From positions 124,001 to 188,000 of the forward strand of contig NZ_JAGGPH010000003.1 of the NCBI RefSeq assembly GCF_018613895.1: 64,000 nucleotides of DNA. Reading direction: 5' to 3'. Within the stretch, counting starts at the first letter, position 1, and each line of letters begins with the position of its first letter. The stretch comes from Curtobacterium sp. ISL-83. Its GTDB lineage: Bacteria; Actinomycetota; Actinomycetes; Actinomycetales; Microbacteriaceae. The notes under the pieces are model-generated. The model did no database searches, was not told where the DNA came from, and was given only the letters and a program-made list of their open reading frames with translations. The position numbers and the translations under genes are program-made. Below, piece by piece: positions 62,939-64,000 of this stretch.

Positions 62939-64000
62939 GTGACCGACATCAGCGCACCCCAGCCCCAGCTCGCCGCGTTCCCGACGCTCGCGGACATCGA
63001 GGCAGCGCGCGAGACCATCGCGGGGGTCGCGCGCGTCACCCCGATGGAGACGTCCCGGTTCCTGGCCGAGGTGCTCGGCTCTCCGGTCCACCTGAAGTGC
63101 GAGAACCTGCAGCGCACCGGGGCCTACAAGGTGCGCGGCGCGTACAACCGGCTGTCGACCCTCACTCCCGAGCAGCGTGCTGCCGGGGTCGTCGCCGCCA
63201 GCGCCGGCAACCACGCCCAGGGCGTCGCCTTCGCCGCCCGCGAGCTCGGCATCCCCGCGACGATCTTCACGCCCGTGGGCGTCGCCCTGCCCAAGCTCCA
63301 GGCCACGCGCCACTACGGTGCCGAGGTCGTCCTGCGCGGCCACTCCGTGGAAGAAGCCCTCAGCGCCGCGAAGGACTTCGCGAACCGGACCGGCGCGGTC
63401 TTCATCCCGCCGTTCGACCACCCCGCCGTCATCGCCGGCCAGGGCACCCTCGGCCTGGAGATCGTCGACCAGGTGCCGGACGTCGACACCGTCATCGTCC
63501 CGATCGGCGGAGGCGGCGTGATCGCGGGCATCGCGCTGGCGGTGAAGGGCCTCGCGGAGCGCCGCGGGCGGCCGATCCGCGTGATCGGGGTGCAGGCCGA
63601 GAACGCCGCCGCCTACCCGAGCTCGATCGACGCGGGGGAGCCGGTGACCGTCGTCACGAAGCCGACCATCGCCGACGGCATCGCGGTGGCGCGCCCCGGC
63701 GACCTGAACTTCCCGATCATCCGCGACAACGTGGACCAGATCGTCACCGTCTCGGACGACGACACCGCGCGGGCGCTGCTGGTGCTGCTCGAGCGCGCGA
63801 AGCTCGTCGTCGAGCCGGCAGGCGCGGTCGGCGTCGCGGCGATCATGTCCGGTGCCGTGACGGACACCGGGCGCACGGTCGTGTTGCTGAGCGGCGGCAA
63901 CATCGACCCGCTCATGATGGAGCGCGTGATCACCCGCGGCCTCGTCGCGGCGGCCCGCTACATCGGCGTCCGCATCATGCTGCCGGACCGCCCCGGGCAG
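62939..64000 (+). CDS. ilvA: Threonine ammonia-lyase (partial, 3' end outside window)
   Basis: 354 codons visible, running off the end. A fold-type II PLP enzyme: the lysine that binds PLP is K64 in QRTGAYKVRGAYNRL, with SAGNHAQGVAFAA and the phosphate loop PIGGGGVIAGIA. It deaminates threonine to 2-oxobutyrate. The last visible part (ARYIGVRIMLPDRPGQ) is the beginning of a C-terminal ACT-like region, so this is the full-length form with a regulatory domain. The start is a GTG; GATGAT six bases upstream resembles the other leaderless genes. The anabolic (ilvA) or catabolic role cannot be decided here. Confidence 0.9.
   Translation, partial: MTDISAPQPQLAAFPTLADIEAARETIAGVARVTPMETSRFLAEVLGSPVHLKCENLQRTGAYKVRGAYNRLSTLTPEQRAAGVVAASAGNHAQGVAFAARELGIPATIFTPVGVALPKLQATRHYGAEVVLRGHSVEEALSAAKDFANRTGAVFIPPFDHPAVIAGQGTLGLEIVDQVPDVDTVIVPIGGGGVIAGIALAVKGLAERRGRPIRVIGVQAENAAAYPSSIDAGEPVTVVTKPTIADGIAVARPGDLNFPIIRDNVDQIVTVSDDDTARALLVLLERAKLVVEPAGAVGVAAIMSGAVTDTGRTVVLLSGGNIDPLMMERVITRGLVAAARYIGVRIMLPDRPGQ

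Overview
The window reads as chromosomal DNA of a very high-G+C actinobacterium. Gene content and order (glmU-prs; ctc-pth-mfd; mazG-hisS-eno-divIC-DUF501; type II NADH dehydrogenase next to a tRNA gene) point to Microbacteriaceae, and a plant-associated genus such as Curtobacterium is my best guess. This is inference from gene content, not a database match. I see no insertion sequence, prophage or CRISPR array.

Positions 1-13,600 hold a hemicellulose/xylose island: a secreted GH16-type enzyme, a CE7 acetylxylan esterase, xylB and xylA on the minus strand, and a divergent plus-strand operon of two Gfo/Idh/MocA dehydrogenases, a ThuA-like protein, a TIM-barrel isomerase, a ROK repressor and a polyol dehydrogenase. 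The two operons share a short divergent promoter region with an inverted repeat that overlaps the xylA -10 box. The dehydrogenase/ThuA/isomerase set looks more like a 3-keto-glycoside (oxidative deglycosylation) pathway than plain xylose catabolism.

Positions 13,800-26,700 carry mostly core genes: an MFS transporter, glmU, prs, a PrmC-like methyltransferase, a membrane-anchored molybdopterin oxidoreductase, divergent gnd and gntK, a SHOCT-domain small membrane protein with a NarL-type two-component system, and a ribbon-helix-helix/Doc toxin-antitoxin pair.

Positions 26,800-38,600 form a hexuronate island: uxaC, a LacI regulator, an ABC sugar importer, a second TIM-barrel/Gfo-Idh set, a UxuB-type reductase and a ManD-type mannonate dehydratase. 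It covers glucuronate to 2-keto-3-deoxygluconate; the kinase and aldolase that would follow are not here. Together with the xyl island it would suit growth on acetylated glucuronoxylan.

Positions 38,600-64,000 are again mostly housekeeping: a cell-wall-anchored subtilisin-like protease, a coiled-coil protein, L25/CTC, pth, mfd, nhaA, mazG, hisS, eno, divIC, DUF501, ndh, tRNA-Leu(UAA), thrE, an acyl-CoA ligase, lemA, a YcaQ-family protein, an AI-2E-family permease and the 5' part of threonine ammonia-lyase. A strongly structured stretch between mazG and hisS, with its own promoter on the minus strand, looks like an unannotated small RNA gene.

Two window-wide patterns stand out. Many genes lack a Shine-Dalgarno sequence but have a TANNNT-like -10 box ending 6-7 bases before the start codon, as expected of leaderless mRNAs; I used this to choose several starts. 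Long GC-rich palindromes sharing the core GGAGGC.CGG recur in intergenic gaps and behave like a dispersed REP-type repeat.
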